Assembly: GCA_040512755.1 (NCBI GenBank)
Contig: JBEVEP010000194.1
Span: 1 to 12,192, forward strand
Direction: 5' to 3'
Length of the DNA stretch: 12,192 nucleotides
Source of the DNA: JBEVEP01 sp040512755
GTDB lineage: Bacteria > Pseudomonadota > Alphaproteobacteria > Rhizobiales > Rhizobiaceae
Shown: in pieces, positions 1-5,844 of the stretch
How positions within the stretch are numbered: position 1 is the first letter of the stretch
Layout of the letters: each line of letters starts with the position of its first letter
Notes under the pieces: model-generated
Seen by the model: only the letters and a program-made list of their open reading frames with translations
Database searches by the model: none
Told to the model about the DNA's origin: nothing
Position numbers and translations under genes: made by a program

Positions 1-87
1 GGTGGCCGATCAGGGAACATCCAGGAAGCGCTCGACAAGCTGATCGAGGACTGGAAGGAAGTCTTCCAGGACGACGGCAAGATGTGA
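1..87 (+). CDS. C-terminal end of a probable ABC solute-binding protein (partial)
   Basis: Frame 1 is open from the first base to a TGA at 85-87 and gives 28 residues. The tail is amphipathic and charged (QEALDKLIEDWKEVF, ending DDGKM), the kind of C-terminal helix common in family 1 sugar-binding proteins. The identity comes mainly from position: the gene lies just upstream of two sugar-type permeases with two ATPases further on, and binding-protein genes usually come first in such operons. If correct, the mature protein is periplasmic and delivers substrate to the permease pair. Signal peptide and ligand-binding part lie outside the window, so the substrate cannot be judged. A strong stem-loop follows the stop codon. 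Confidence 0.7.
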   Translation, partial: GGRSGNIQEALDKLIEDWKEVFQDDGKM

Positions 88-100
88 CGCATCCTCCCGG

Positions 101-138
101 CTCCGTCCCGCGCCGTGCTAGCATGGCGCGGGACGGAG
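101..138 (+). promoter_or_regulatory. Intercistronic stem-loop between binding-protein and permease genes
   Basis: Positions 101-114 (CTCCGTCCCGCGCC) are perfectly complementary to 125-138 (GGCGCGGGACGGAG). The 10-base loop holds the palindrome TGCTAGCA, so the hairpin can zip up further. No T-run follows, so it does not look like a simple rho-independent terminator. In sugar ABC operons, hairpins at this place often protect the binding-protein transcript from 3' decay and lower permease expression; that role is inferred here. The 3' arm ends in GGAG (135-138), the best Shine-Dalgarno match for the permease ATG at 149, so the hairpin may also limit permease translation. Confidence 0.75.
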
Positions 139-148
139 TTCTCCCGAC

Positions 149-1147
149 ATGCAGGAACTGCGCAGCGGAAAGCCGACCGTGACAGACGCGAACGCCTCCA
201 TCCTGGACCGCGCGGCAAATGCCGCTGCCCGCGCAACGCCCGAGCCGATGGTCAAATCGGTGCGGGGCCTTTCAGACTGGGCCGTTGGATGGATTTTCAT
301 CGCTCCCACGATCATCCTGCTTCTCGCGATCAACATATTTCCGTTGATCTGGGCAATCCGGCTCTCCTTCACGAACTATCGCGCGAACCGGCCAAACGCC
401 GAAGTGGTCAATGTCGGGCTCGACAACTACCGGCGCATCCTCGGCGACAGCGACATCTGGATCGCCATGCAGACGACAGCGCATTTCGTCTTCTGGACGA
501 TCCTGCTTCAAACGCTGATCGGCTTCACGCTCGCCTGGTTGATCGACCGCCGGTTTCGCAGCCACGCATTCTGGACGACGATCATCCTGATACCGATGAT
601 GCTTTCCCCCGCCATCGTCGGAAATTTCTGGCGCTTTCTCTACCAGCCGCAAATCGGCCTGTTCAACTACGTCGTTTCGTTCCTCACCGGCGTCGATCCC
701 TCCTCTTTCGAAATGCTCGGCTCCGTCCGGCTCGCGCCATGGTCGATCATCATCGTCGATACCTGGATGTGGACGCCTTACGTGATGCTTATCTGCCTCG
801 CTGGCCTCAGGTCGATCCCCGACTACATCTACGAGGCGGCAGAGGTCGATCGCGCGTCCAACTGGCGGCAGTTCTGGTCGATCACGCTGCCGATGGCGCT
901 GCCCTTCATCATGCTGGCAGTCCTGTTCCGCGGCATCGAGAACTTCAAAATGTTCGACATGGTGAACCTTCTGACAGGCGGCGGACCGGGTTCGACCACC
1001 GAGGTCGCGTCGATCACGCTGAAGCGGGAGGCGTTCGAGAAGTGGCGGACGGGATACTCCTCCGCTTTCGCCATTATCCTTTTCGTCGCGGTCTTCGGAC
1101 TTGCCAATATCTACGTGAAGGCTCTGAACCGGGTGAAAAGCCGATGA
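149..1147 (+). CDS. Carbohydrate ABC transporter permease 1 (MalF/UgpA type)
   Basis: This 332-residue inner-membrane permease belongs to the binding-protein-dependent transport family, in the MalF/UgpA group. It has a first membrane span at about residues 45-70 (WAVGWIFIAPTIILLLAINI) and further spans near 110-130, 142-160, 198-220, 250-262 and 303-325. The cytoplasmic EAA loop that contacts the ATPase starts at residue 229 (EAAEVDRASNWRQFWSITLP). The usual Gly after Asp is Arg here. The ATG at 149 has GGAG (135-138) 10 bases upstream, but that site sits inside a strong hairpin. An in-frame GTG at 179, preceded by GCGGAAAG, is a credible alternative start and would remove ten residues. The stop overlaps the next permease start by ATGA (1144-1147). 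The partner is permease 2. The proposed substrate, dihydroxyacetone or a related small polyol or ketose, is inferred from the downstream dha genes. Confidence 0.92.
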   Translation: MQELRSGKPTVTDANASILDRAANAAARATPEPMVKSVRGLSDWAVGWIFIAPTIILLLAINIFPLIWAIRLSFTNYRANRPNAEVVNVGLDNYRRILGDSDIWIAMQTTAHFVFWTILLQTLIGFTLAWLIDRRFRSHAFWTTIILIPMMLSPAIVGNFWRFLYQPQIGLFNYVVSFLTGVDPSSFEMLGSVRLAPWSIIIVDTWMWTPYVMLICLAGLRSIPDYIYEAAEVDRASNWRQFWSITLPMALPFIMLAVLFRGIENFKMFDMVNLLTGGGPGSTTEVASITLKREAFEKWRTGYSSAFAIILFVAVFGLANIYVKALNRVKSR

Positions 1148-2091
1148 GCGCCACCGCGCACTCCGTGGTCGAACCGAGCAGGACGACGAAGCGCGTCGCG
1201 GGCGCGATTGTCATCCTCTACGCCCTGGTTTCGATGATGCCGCTTGTGTGGATTTTCATGACCTCCTTCAAGTCGCCGCCGGATTCGATCTCCTATCCGC
1301 CGAGGCTCGTTTTCACCCCGACGCTTGAAGGGTATTGCAACCTGTTCACCACCCGCACGCGCCAGACGCCGGAATACATAAAGGCGCTCGGCGAACCGGC
1401 GACCACCTGCGATGCAATCACACGCAGCCGCAACATGGTGATCGCCGGACCATCCAATTACTGGCCGCGTTTTCAGAACTCCATGGTGATCGCCTTCGGG
1501 TCGACCTTCCTGGCAGTCCTTCTCGGCACGCTCGCCGCCTATGGTTTCTCGCGCTTCAGGGTCCCGCTTGCGGACGATCTGCTGTTCTTCATCCTCTCGA
1601 CGCGGATGATGCCGCCGATCGCCGTCGCGATCCCCATCTACCTCATGTACCGGGAGCTCGGACTGTCGGACACGGCCCTGGGCATGGTCCTTCTCTATAC
1701 CGCCGTCAATGTCTCCCTCGCCGTATGGCTCCTGAAGGGTTTCATGGACGAGATCCCACGCGAATACGAGGAGGCGGCCATGATCGACGGCTACACGCGC
1801 CTGCAGGCATTCTGGAAAGTCGTGTTGCCGCAGGCGACCACCGGGATCGCCGCAACGGCCATCTTCTGCCTGATCTTCGCATGGAACGAATATGCCTTCG
1901 CGGTGCTGCTCACCTCTGGGGAAGCACAGACGGCGCCGCCGTTCATCCCGACAATCATCGGCGAGGGCGGCATGGACTGGCCGGCAGTGGGTGCGGGAAC
2001 GACGATCTTCCTCGTTCCAATCCTGGTTTTCACAGTGCTGCTCAGGAAACAGCTCCTGCGCGGCATCACTTTCGGGGCGGTGAGGAAATGA
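1144..2091 (+). CDS. Carbohydrate ABC transporter permease 2 (MalG/UgpE type)
   Basis: This 315-residue inner-membrane permease is the MalG/UgpE-type partner of permease 1. The first span is at about residues 19-41, and a long periplasmic segment follows (about 43-108) before the second span. That loop contains a polar stretch (TRTRQTPEYIKALGEPATTC) absent from short MalG-type proteins. Further spans lie near 112-134, 145-168, 178-198, 234-255 and 284-301. The EAA loop is canonical, beginning at about residue 210 (EAAMIDGYTRLQAFWKVVLP). The start chosen is the ATG at 1144 that overlaps the permease 1 stop; the frame stays open far upstream only because it shadows permease 1. The stop at 2089-2091 overlaps an ATG at 2088 that opens a 40-codon ORF. 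Confidence 0.95.
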   Translation: MSATAHSVVEPSRTTKRVAGAIVILYALVSMMPLVWIFMTSFKSPPDSISYPPRLVFTPTLEGYCNLFTTRTRQTPEYIKALGEPATTCDAITRSRNMVIAGPSNYWPRFQNSMVIAFGSTFLAVLLGTLAAYGFSRFRVPLADDLLFFILSTRMMPPIAVAIPIYLMYRELGLSDTALGMVLLYTAVNVSLAVWLLKGFMDEIPREYEEAAMIDGYTRLQAFWKVVLPQATTGIAATAIFCLIFAWNEYAFAVLLTSGEAQTAPPFIPTIIGEGGMDWPAVGAGTTIFLVPILVFTVLLRKQLLRGITFGAVRK

Positions 2092-2210
2092 CGGCCGGCT
2101 TTGCCAGAATTCCTCCTCAAGCGCCCTTGTCAACGCTTGCGAGCGTTGTCGGCCGGACAACTGGCAATCCCACGCCGTTGGCAGACAAATCGCAGAGGAG
2201 GCAGGCATGA
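2088..2210 (+). CDS. Possible 40-residue coupled ORF between permease 2 and the small membrane protein
   Basis: The frame starts at ATG 2088, overlapping the permease 2 stop as ATGA, and ends at TGA 2208-2210, overlapping the next ATG (2207) in the same way. It encodes a proline- and threonine-rich peptide with no predicted span or known motif (MTAGFARIPPQAPLSTLASV at its N-terminus). The ATGA overlap on both sides matches other junctions in this operon and suggests translational coupling. Against it, third-position GC looks lower than in neighbours, the Shine-Dalgarno sequence is poor, and the stretch carries overlapping inverted repeats that may be its real content. It may be a leader-like peptide, a degenerate gene, or not translated. 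Confidence 0.35.
   Translation: MTAGFARIPPQAPLSTLASVVGRTTGNPTPLADKSQRRQA
2131..2161 (+). promoter_or_regulatory. Two overlapping inverted repeats able to form alternative hairpins
   Basis: CAACGCT (2131-2137) pairs perfectly with AGCGTTG (2142-2148) around a TGCG tetraloop. GTTGTC (2145-2150) pairs perfectly with GACAAC (2156-2161) around GGCCG. The two stems share GTTG (2145-2148), so only one can form fully at a time. Neither has a following T-run. They lie between permease 2 and the 65-residue membrane protein gene, about 46 bases before its start. A role in message processing or in setting expression of the downstream ATPase genes is a guess. Confidence 0.5.
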
Positions 2211-2404
2211 ACACGAACGCGCGTCAGGCTCGCTGGCCCCGCATCTTGCGCCGCGGGCCGCTTGAAAATGTCGCCACTGCCGTGATCGGTATCGGCTTCC
2301 TGATGCTGTTCCAGCCATTCACGCTTTCTCTCTACACGTGGTCCTTCGTCACGATGCTTGCCGGGACCGCCATGTTCATCGTCGTCTCGAAATTTCCGGA
2401 GTAA
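2207..2404 (+). CDS. Small two-span inner-membrane protein of the ABC operon
   Basis: The gene encodes 65 residues behind a strong Shine-Dalgarno sequence (AGAGGAGG, about 5 bases before ATG 2207). A basic N-terminus (residues 1-18, several Arg) is followed by two hydrophobic stretches, about 23-38 (VATAVIGIGFLMLF) and 42-60 (LSLYTWSFVTMLAGTAMFIV). The hairpin topology would place both ends in the cytoplasm by the positive-inside rule. I recognise no family by sequence. It sits between the permeases and the ATPases. Rhizobial glycerol importers of the GlpSTPQUV type also carry a small membrane protein (GlpU) in the operon, so it is probably an accessory or stabilising subunit. That comparison is by position and topology, not demonstrated homology. 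Confidence 0.8.
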   Translation: MNTNARQARWPRILRRGPLENVATAVIGIGFLMLFQPFTLSLYTWSFVTMLAGTAMFIVVSKFPE

Positions 2405-2409
2405 TCGGC

Positions 2410-3507
2410 GTGGCCGAGATAAGGGTCGAAAATCTCAGGAAGCAGTTCGGAGCCTTCACCGCGGTCCAGAACTCCAACTTTGTCGTCAATGACGGTGAGT
2501 TCGTTGTGATGCTGGGACCTTCCGGCTGCGGGAAGACGACGACGCTGAGAATGATCGCCGGGCTGGAACTGCCGACATCCGGGCGAATCCTGCTCGACGG
2601 GGAAGATGTCACCATGCGTCGCGCCAGCGAACGTGATATCGCCTTCGTATTCCAGTTGTTCGCGCTTTATCCCCACATGAATGTGCGGAAGAATATCGGC
2701 TTTCCCTTGCTGGCGCAGGGGATGCGAAAGGCCGAAATCCGCCAGCGCGTCGAGGAAACCGCAAGGCTGCTCAGGATCGATCATCTTCTGGACCGGTCCG
2801 TGTCCGGCCTGGCCGGCGGCGACCGCCAACGCGTCGCACTAGGCAGGGCGATCGTGCGCCGGCCGAAGTGCTTCCTGATGGATGAGCCGCTCGGCACGCT
2901 CGACACGGAGTTCCGCGACCTGATGGTGCACGAACTCAGGGAACTCCATAACCGGATCCACGCAACAACCGTCTACGTCACCCATGACCAGATGGAAGCG
3001 ATGGCGATGGCGGACAAGATCGCGGTTATGAGCAACGGCGTCATTGAGCAATTCGAAGCGCCGCAGGAAATCTACGACCGCCCGGCTTCGATGTTCGTCG
3101 CCGATTTCATCGGCTCCCCGCCAATGAACTTCCTGTCCTTCCACGGCGGGATCGCCAAAGGCACACGCGAGATCATGCTGCAGGGCGAAACAGTGCCCGT
3201 GCCGGAATTGCGTGAGGACATTTCGCCTTCCGAAATGGTGCTCGGCGTCCGGCCTGAACACATCCGTTTCGACGACAGTTCCAGGCTTCGCGGGTCGATC
3301 TACGGGACAGAATATCTCGGAACCACCCAGGTCGTGGCGGTGGCCACACGAGACGGCATGCTCAAGGCCCGAATGTCAGCCGGTCAGCATTTCAGGCCGG
3401 GCGACAATGTCGGCCTGGCATTCAAGGCGTCGCGGCTTTCGATTTTCGAGAAGCCGTCGGGCCGGGCCATCCGCACGGTGCTGTCGGACGGAGGGCCCAA
3501 TGGCTGA
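2410..3507 (+). CDS. ABC transporter ATP-binding protein 1, with altered signature motif
   Basis: This 365-residue ATPase is of the MalK/UgpC type and would sit on the cytoplasmic face of the permease pair. Walker A is GPSGCGKT (residues 36-43), the Q-loop Gln is near 82 (FVFQLFALYPHM), Walker B is CFLMDEP (154-160), and the H-loop His is 192 (VYVTHDQMEAM). A C-terminal regulatory region follows from about 240, with the MalK-like LGVRPEHI at 278-285. The signature motif is unusual: LAGGD (134-138) replaces LSGGQ, and the D-loop reads LGTLD instead of LSNLD. The GTG at 2410 is chosen as start because GGAG (2398-2401) lies 8 bases before it and homology to ATPases begins immediately (VAEIRVENL). 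An upstream ATG at 2338 would overlap the previous gene. It ends 8 bases inside ATPase 2. Confidence 0.92.
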   Translation: MAEIRVENLRKQFGAFTAVQNSNFVVNDGEFVVMLGPSGCGKTTTLRMIAGLELPTSGRILLDGEDVTMRRASERDIAFVFQLFALYPHMNVRKNIGFPLLAQGMRKAEIRQRVEETARLLRIDHLLDRSVSGLAGGDRQRVALGRAIVRRPKCFLMDEPLGTLDTEFRDLMVHELRELHNRIHATTVYVTHDQMEAMAMADKIAVMSNGVIEQFEAPQEIYDRPASMFVADFIGSPPMNFLSFHGGIAKGTREIMLQGETVPVPELREDISPSEMVLGVRPEHIRFDDSSRLRGSIYGTEYLGTTQVVAVATRDGMLKARMSAGQHFRPGDNVGLAFKASRLSIFEKPSGRAIRTVLSDGGPNG

Positions 3508-4519
3508 CATTGCGCTACGCGGCCTGGCCAAGGATTTCGGCTCGACACGAGCGGTCGACGGGCTGGATCTGCTGGTAGCCGACGGTGAGTTCGTCGTTCT
3601 GCTCGGGCCAACCGGAGCCGGCAAGACGACAACACTTCGACTGATTGCCGGGCTCGAGCGTCCGGATTCCGGTACGGTGCACATCGCCGGACAGGACGCC
3701 ACGAGGCTTGAACCCGCCGCGCGGGACGTCGCATTCGTGTTCCAGCAATATTCGCTCTATCCGCACCTTACGGTGTACGAGAACCTTGCCTTCCCGCTAC
3801 GCTCACCGGCACGCCGCATGCCTGAAAGAGACGTTCGCCGCCGTGTCGAGGAAATCGCGTCGCTGGTAAGGATCAACCACAAGCTCGACAGCCGCGCGAC
3901 CAGGCTTTCAGGCGGCGAGATGCAGCGCGTGGCGATCGGCCGTGCGCTGGTTCGAAAACCGGCCGTTTTCCTGATGGACGAGCCCTTGTCGTCACTCGAC
4001 GCGAAGCTCAGGGCCGAGCTTCGGCTGGAACTGAAACGGATCCAGACCGAACTCGGCGCGACGGTTCTCTACGTCACCCATGACCAAACGGAAGCGATGA
4101 CCATGGCGGACCGGATCGGTATCCTTTCCGAGGGCTCGCTTGTACAGATCGGCACGCCGCGGGTCATCTACACTGCGCCCGCGAATGTTCACGTCGCCGC
4201 GAGGCTCGGCCAGCCGCGTATCAATCTTCTGCCGACGGGGCTCCTCCCGGACGCCGATGCTCCGCGCGGCACGAAGACAATCGGCGCGCGGACCGAGCAT
4301 CTGGCGATCGAGAAGACTGCAAATGGCGGCGCGGACGGAACCATCGACTGGGTGGAACATCTGGGCGACCAGAATCATCTCCATCTGACGGTGAGAGGAA
4401 CGAAGCTTCTGACACTGGCGGACGCTGACGCGGCCTTGGAGAAGGGGGATGCGGTAACCGTCCGCTATCGGTCGCCTTTGTTTTTCGACGAGGCGGGGAA
4501 CAGGATCGGCCACGCATGA
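3500..4519 (+). CDS. ABC transporter ATP-binding protein 2 (canonical MalK type)
   Basis: This second cytoplasmic ATPase has 339 residues. Walker A is GPTGAGKT (36-43), the Q-loop is near 82 (FVFQQYSLYPHL), the signature is a canonical LSGGE (136-140), Walker B is VFLMDEP (156-162), the D-loop is LSSLD, and the H-loop His is 194 (YVTHDQTEAM). A TOBE-like C-terminal part lies at about 235-330, with GARTEHLAI. Two different ATPase genes beside two permease genes imply an ABC heterodimer, as in rhizobial GlpST-type importers. The ATG at 3500, preceded by GGAGGG, overlaps the end of ATPase 1 by 8 bases; the longer open frame upstream is a shadow. The stop overlaps the dhaL start (ATGA, 4516-4519), which ties the transporter to the kinase genes. 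Confidence 0.95.
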   Translation: MADIALRGLAKDFGSTRAVDGLDLLVADGEFVVLLGPTGAGKTTTLRLIAGLERPDSGTVHIAGQDATRLEPAARDVAFVFQQYSLYPHLTVYENLAFPLRSPARRMPERDVRRRVEEIASLVRINHKLDSRATRLSGGEMQRVAIGRALVRKPAVFLMDEPLSSLDAKLRAELRLELKRIQTELGATVLYVTHDQTEAMTMADRIGILSEGSLVQIGTPRVIYTAPANVHVAARLGQPRINLLPTGLLPDADAPRGTKTIGARTEHLAIEKTANGGADGTIDWVEHLGDQNHLHLTVRGTKLLTLADADAALEKGDAVTVRYRSPLFFDEAGNRIGHA

Positions 4520-5136
4520 CTGGGAACAGGACAGCGGCGGACATCCCTATCCGCGAATTGATCGCGACAGTCGCGAATACGTTTACCGCGCATGCGGAGG
4601 AACTGACCGCGCTCGATCAGGCGATCGGCGACGGGGACCACGGATTGAACATGAGGCGTGGCTTCGAGGCAGTCCGCGCCGAGACCGACTCCATTGCAGA
4701 GAAATCGTTGCCGGAAGCCTTGAAGGCGATCGGCATGAAGCTCGTCATGACAGTGGGCGGCGCTTCGGGCCCTCTGTACGGCACACTGTTCATGACCCTG
4801 GGCAAGGAACTGCCTGACACACCGGATCGCGGGGAATTCGCCACGGCGTTCGGCAAGGCGGTGGAGTCCGTCGCTGCTCGAGGCAAGTCCGGGCCCGGGC
4901 AAAAGACCATGCTGGACGTGCTGTACCCGATAAACGATGCGCTCGTTTCAGGCACGCCTCCCGCGGAACTTCCCGACATGGCAGATGCTGCGGCTGAGGC
5001 AACAGTTCCCATGAAGGCCAGCCGCGGCCGGGCTTCTTTCCTGGGGGACCGTTCGATCGGGCACATGGACCCGGGAGCGCGTTCCTCGGCACTGATGATT
5101 CGCGCCGTGGTCGAGCGGCTTGGGAGACTGGCATGA
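4516..5136 (+). CDS. dhaL: Dihydroxyacetone kinase, nucleotide-binding subunit DhaL
   Basis: DhaL has 206 residues and carries the family's metal/nucleotide site LDQAIGDGDHGLNMRRG (33-49); Asp34, Asp39 and Asp41 are the expected Mg2+ ligands. Other DhaL hallmarks are GGASGPLYGT (81-90) and GRASFLGDRSIGHMDPGA (171-188). In PTS-dependent systems DhaL holds a tightly bound ADP that is rephosphorylated by DhaM and passes phosphate to dihydroxyacetone on DhaK, giving dihydroxyacetone phosphate for glycolysis. The length fits a stand-alone DhaL rather than the fused ATP-dependent kinase. With a separate dhaM next door, the PEP-dependent mechanism is strongly favoured. It overlaps ATPase 2 and dhaM by 4 bases each. 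It acts in the cytoplasm. Confidence 0.96.
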   Translation: MTGNRTAADIPIRELIATVANTFTAHAEELTALDQAIGDGDHGLNMRRGFEAVRAETDSIAEKSLPEALKAIGMKLVMTVGGASGPLYGTLFMTLGKELPDTPDRGEFATAFGKAVESVAARGKSGPGQKTMLDVLYPINDALVSGTPPAELPDMADAAAEATVPMKASRGRASFLGDRSIGHMDPGARSSALMIRAVVERLGRLA

Positions 5137-5522
5137 AGAAAGTCGGCATCGTCATCGTGTCGCATTCGCCGCTGGTGGCTGAGGGCACGGCGGACATGGT
5201 CCGTCAGATGGTTGGGGACGAGGTTCCGCTTGCCTGGTGCGGCGGCAATCCGGACGGCGGACTGGGCACGTCGGTGGCGGCCATCATGGAAGCGATCGAG
5301 AATGCCTGGTCGGAGGCCGGTGTCGCGGTGCTCGTCGATCTGGGAGGTGCGGAGACCAACAGTGAAATGGCGATCGAGATGATCGGCGCGCCCCGTTCGC
5401 ACAAGATCGTGGTCTGCAATGCGCCGATCGTCGAAGGCGCGGTGATGGCCGCCACCGAGGCTTCGGGAGGCGCTTCCCTGCGTGAAGTGGTGGCCACGGC
5501 CCATGAGCTGGCGCCGGCGTGA
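5133..5522 (+). CDS. dhaM: Dihydroxyacetone kinase phosphotransferase subunit DhaM (EIIA-Man type only)
   Basis: This 129-residue single-domain protein is of the EIIA-mannose fold. The phosphorylated His is His11 in GIVIVSHSPLVAEG, and the later LVDLGGAETNSEMA motif (about 67-80) is typical of DhaM. It takes phosphate from HPr and gives it to the ADP bound in DhaL. In E. coli the DhaM polypeptide continues into HPr and a partial EI domain. Here it stops after the EIIA part, and HPr and EI follow as separate genes, so the order of the domains in the fused protein is kept as gene order. It starts at ATG 5133, overlapping the dhaL stop, and ends 10 bases before the HPr gene. Confidence 0.95.
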   Translation: MKKVGIVIVSHSPLVAEGTADMVRQMVGDEVPLAWCGGNPDGGLGTSVAAIMEAIENAWSEAGVAVLVDLGGAETNSEMAIEMIGAPRSHKIVVCNAPIVEGAVMAATEASGGASLREVVATAHELAPA

Positions 5523-5532
5523 AGGAGGCGGC

Positions 5533-5844
5533 ATGGCGAACAGCAATTGCAAAGCGGTAGCCAGCGTCGTCATCACCCATGACGTAGGGCTTCATGCGCG
5601 TCCTTCCGTGAAGTTCACCAAGCTCGCCAAGAGCTTTCCGGCCGAGATCGGCGTGGCGCTTGACCCGGAAGGCCCGTGGTTCGACGCCAAGAGCATCGTC
5701 AAGGTCATGGCCGCGAAGGCTCCGAAGGGCACGACGCTTCACCTCAGGGCGGAGGGCGATGGCGCTGAAGAGGCGATAGGAGCGCTGGTGGGCCTTATTG
5801 AACGGAATTTCGACGAGGATGAACAACATGCCCGCTCCGCTTAG
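5533..5844 (+). CDS. ptsH: HPr family phosphocarrier protein
   Basis: This 103-residue HPr has the active-site motif GLHARPS (residues 19-25, His21) that carries phosphate from EI to DhaM. The segment DAKSIVKVM puts Ser54 at the position of HPr Ser46, the HPr kinase target, so dual control is possible if the host has HprK, as many alphaproteobacteria do. It is longer than the usual 85-90 residues because of a short N-terminal extension and an acidic/polar tail (DEDEQHARSA). The start chosen is ATG 5533 behind GAAGGAGG; the open frame begins at 5482, inside dhaM, without a good site. It overlaps the EI gene by 17 bases. The symbol marks the family; it is a dedicated paralogue by context. Confidence 0.94.
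   Translation: MANSNCKAVASVVITHDVGLHARPSVKFTKLAKSFPAEIGVALDPEGPWFDAKSIVKVMAAKAPKGTTLHLRAEGDGAEEAIGALVGLIERNFDEDEQHARSA

Noticed and set aside
115..1143. Upstream extension of the permease 2 frame
   Set aside because: It overlaps permease 1 completely, is rich in Arg and His as expected for an out-of-frame shadow, and lacks a start with a ribosome site.
1111..2214. Long minus-strand frame of 367 codons
   Set aside because: It lies antisense to permease 2, which has membrane spans and an EAA loop; the antisense product is Arg/Asp-rich with no motif. High-GC DNA often leaves such frames open.
4617..5576. Minus-strand frame of 319 codons
   Set aside because: It is antisense to dhaL and dhaM, both identified by catalytic residues; the product shows no domain.
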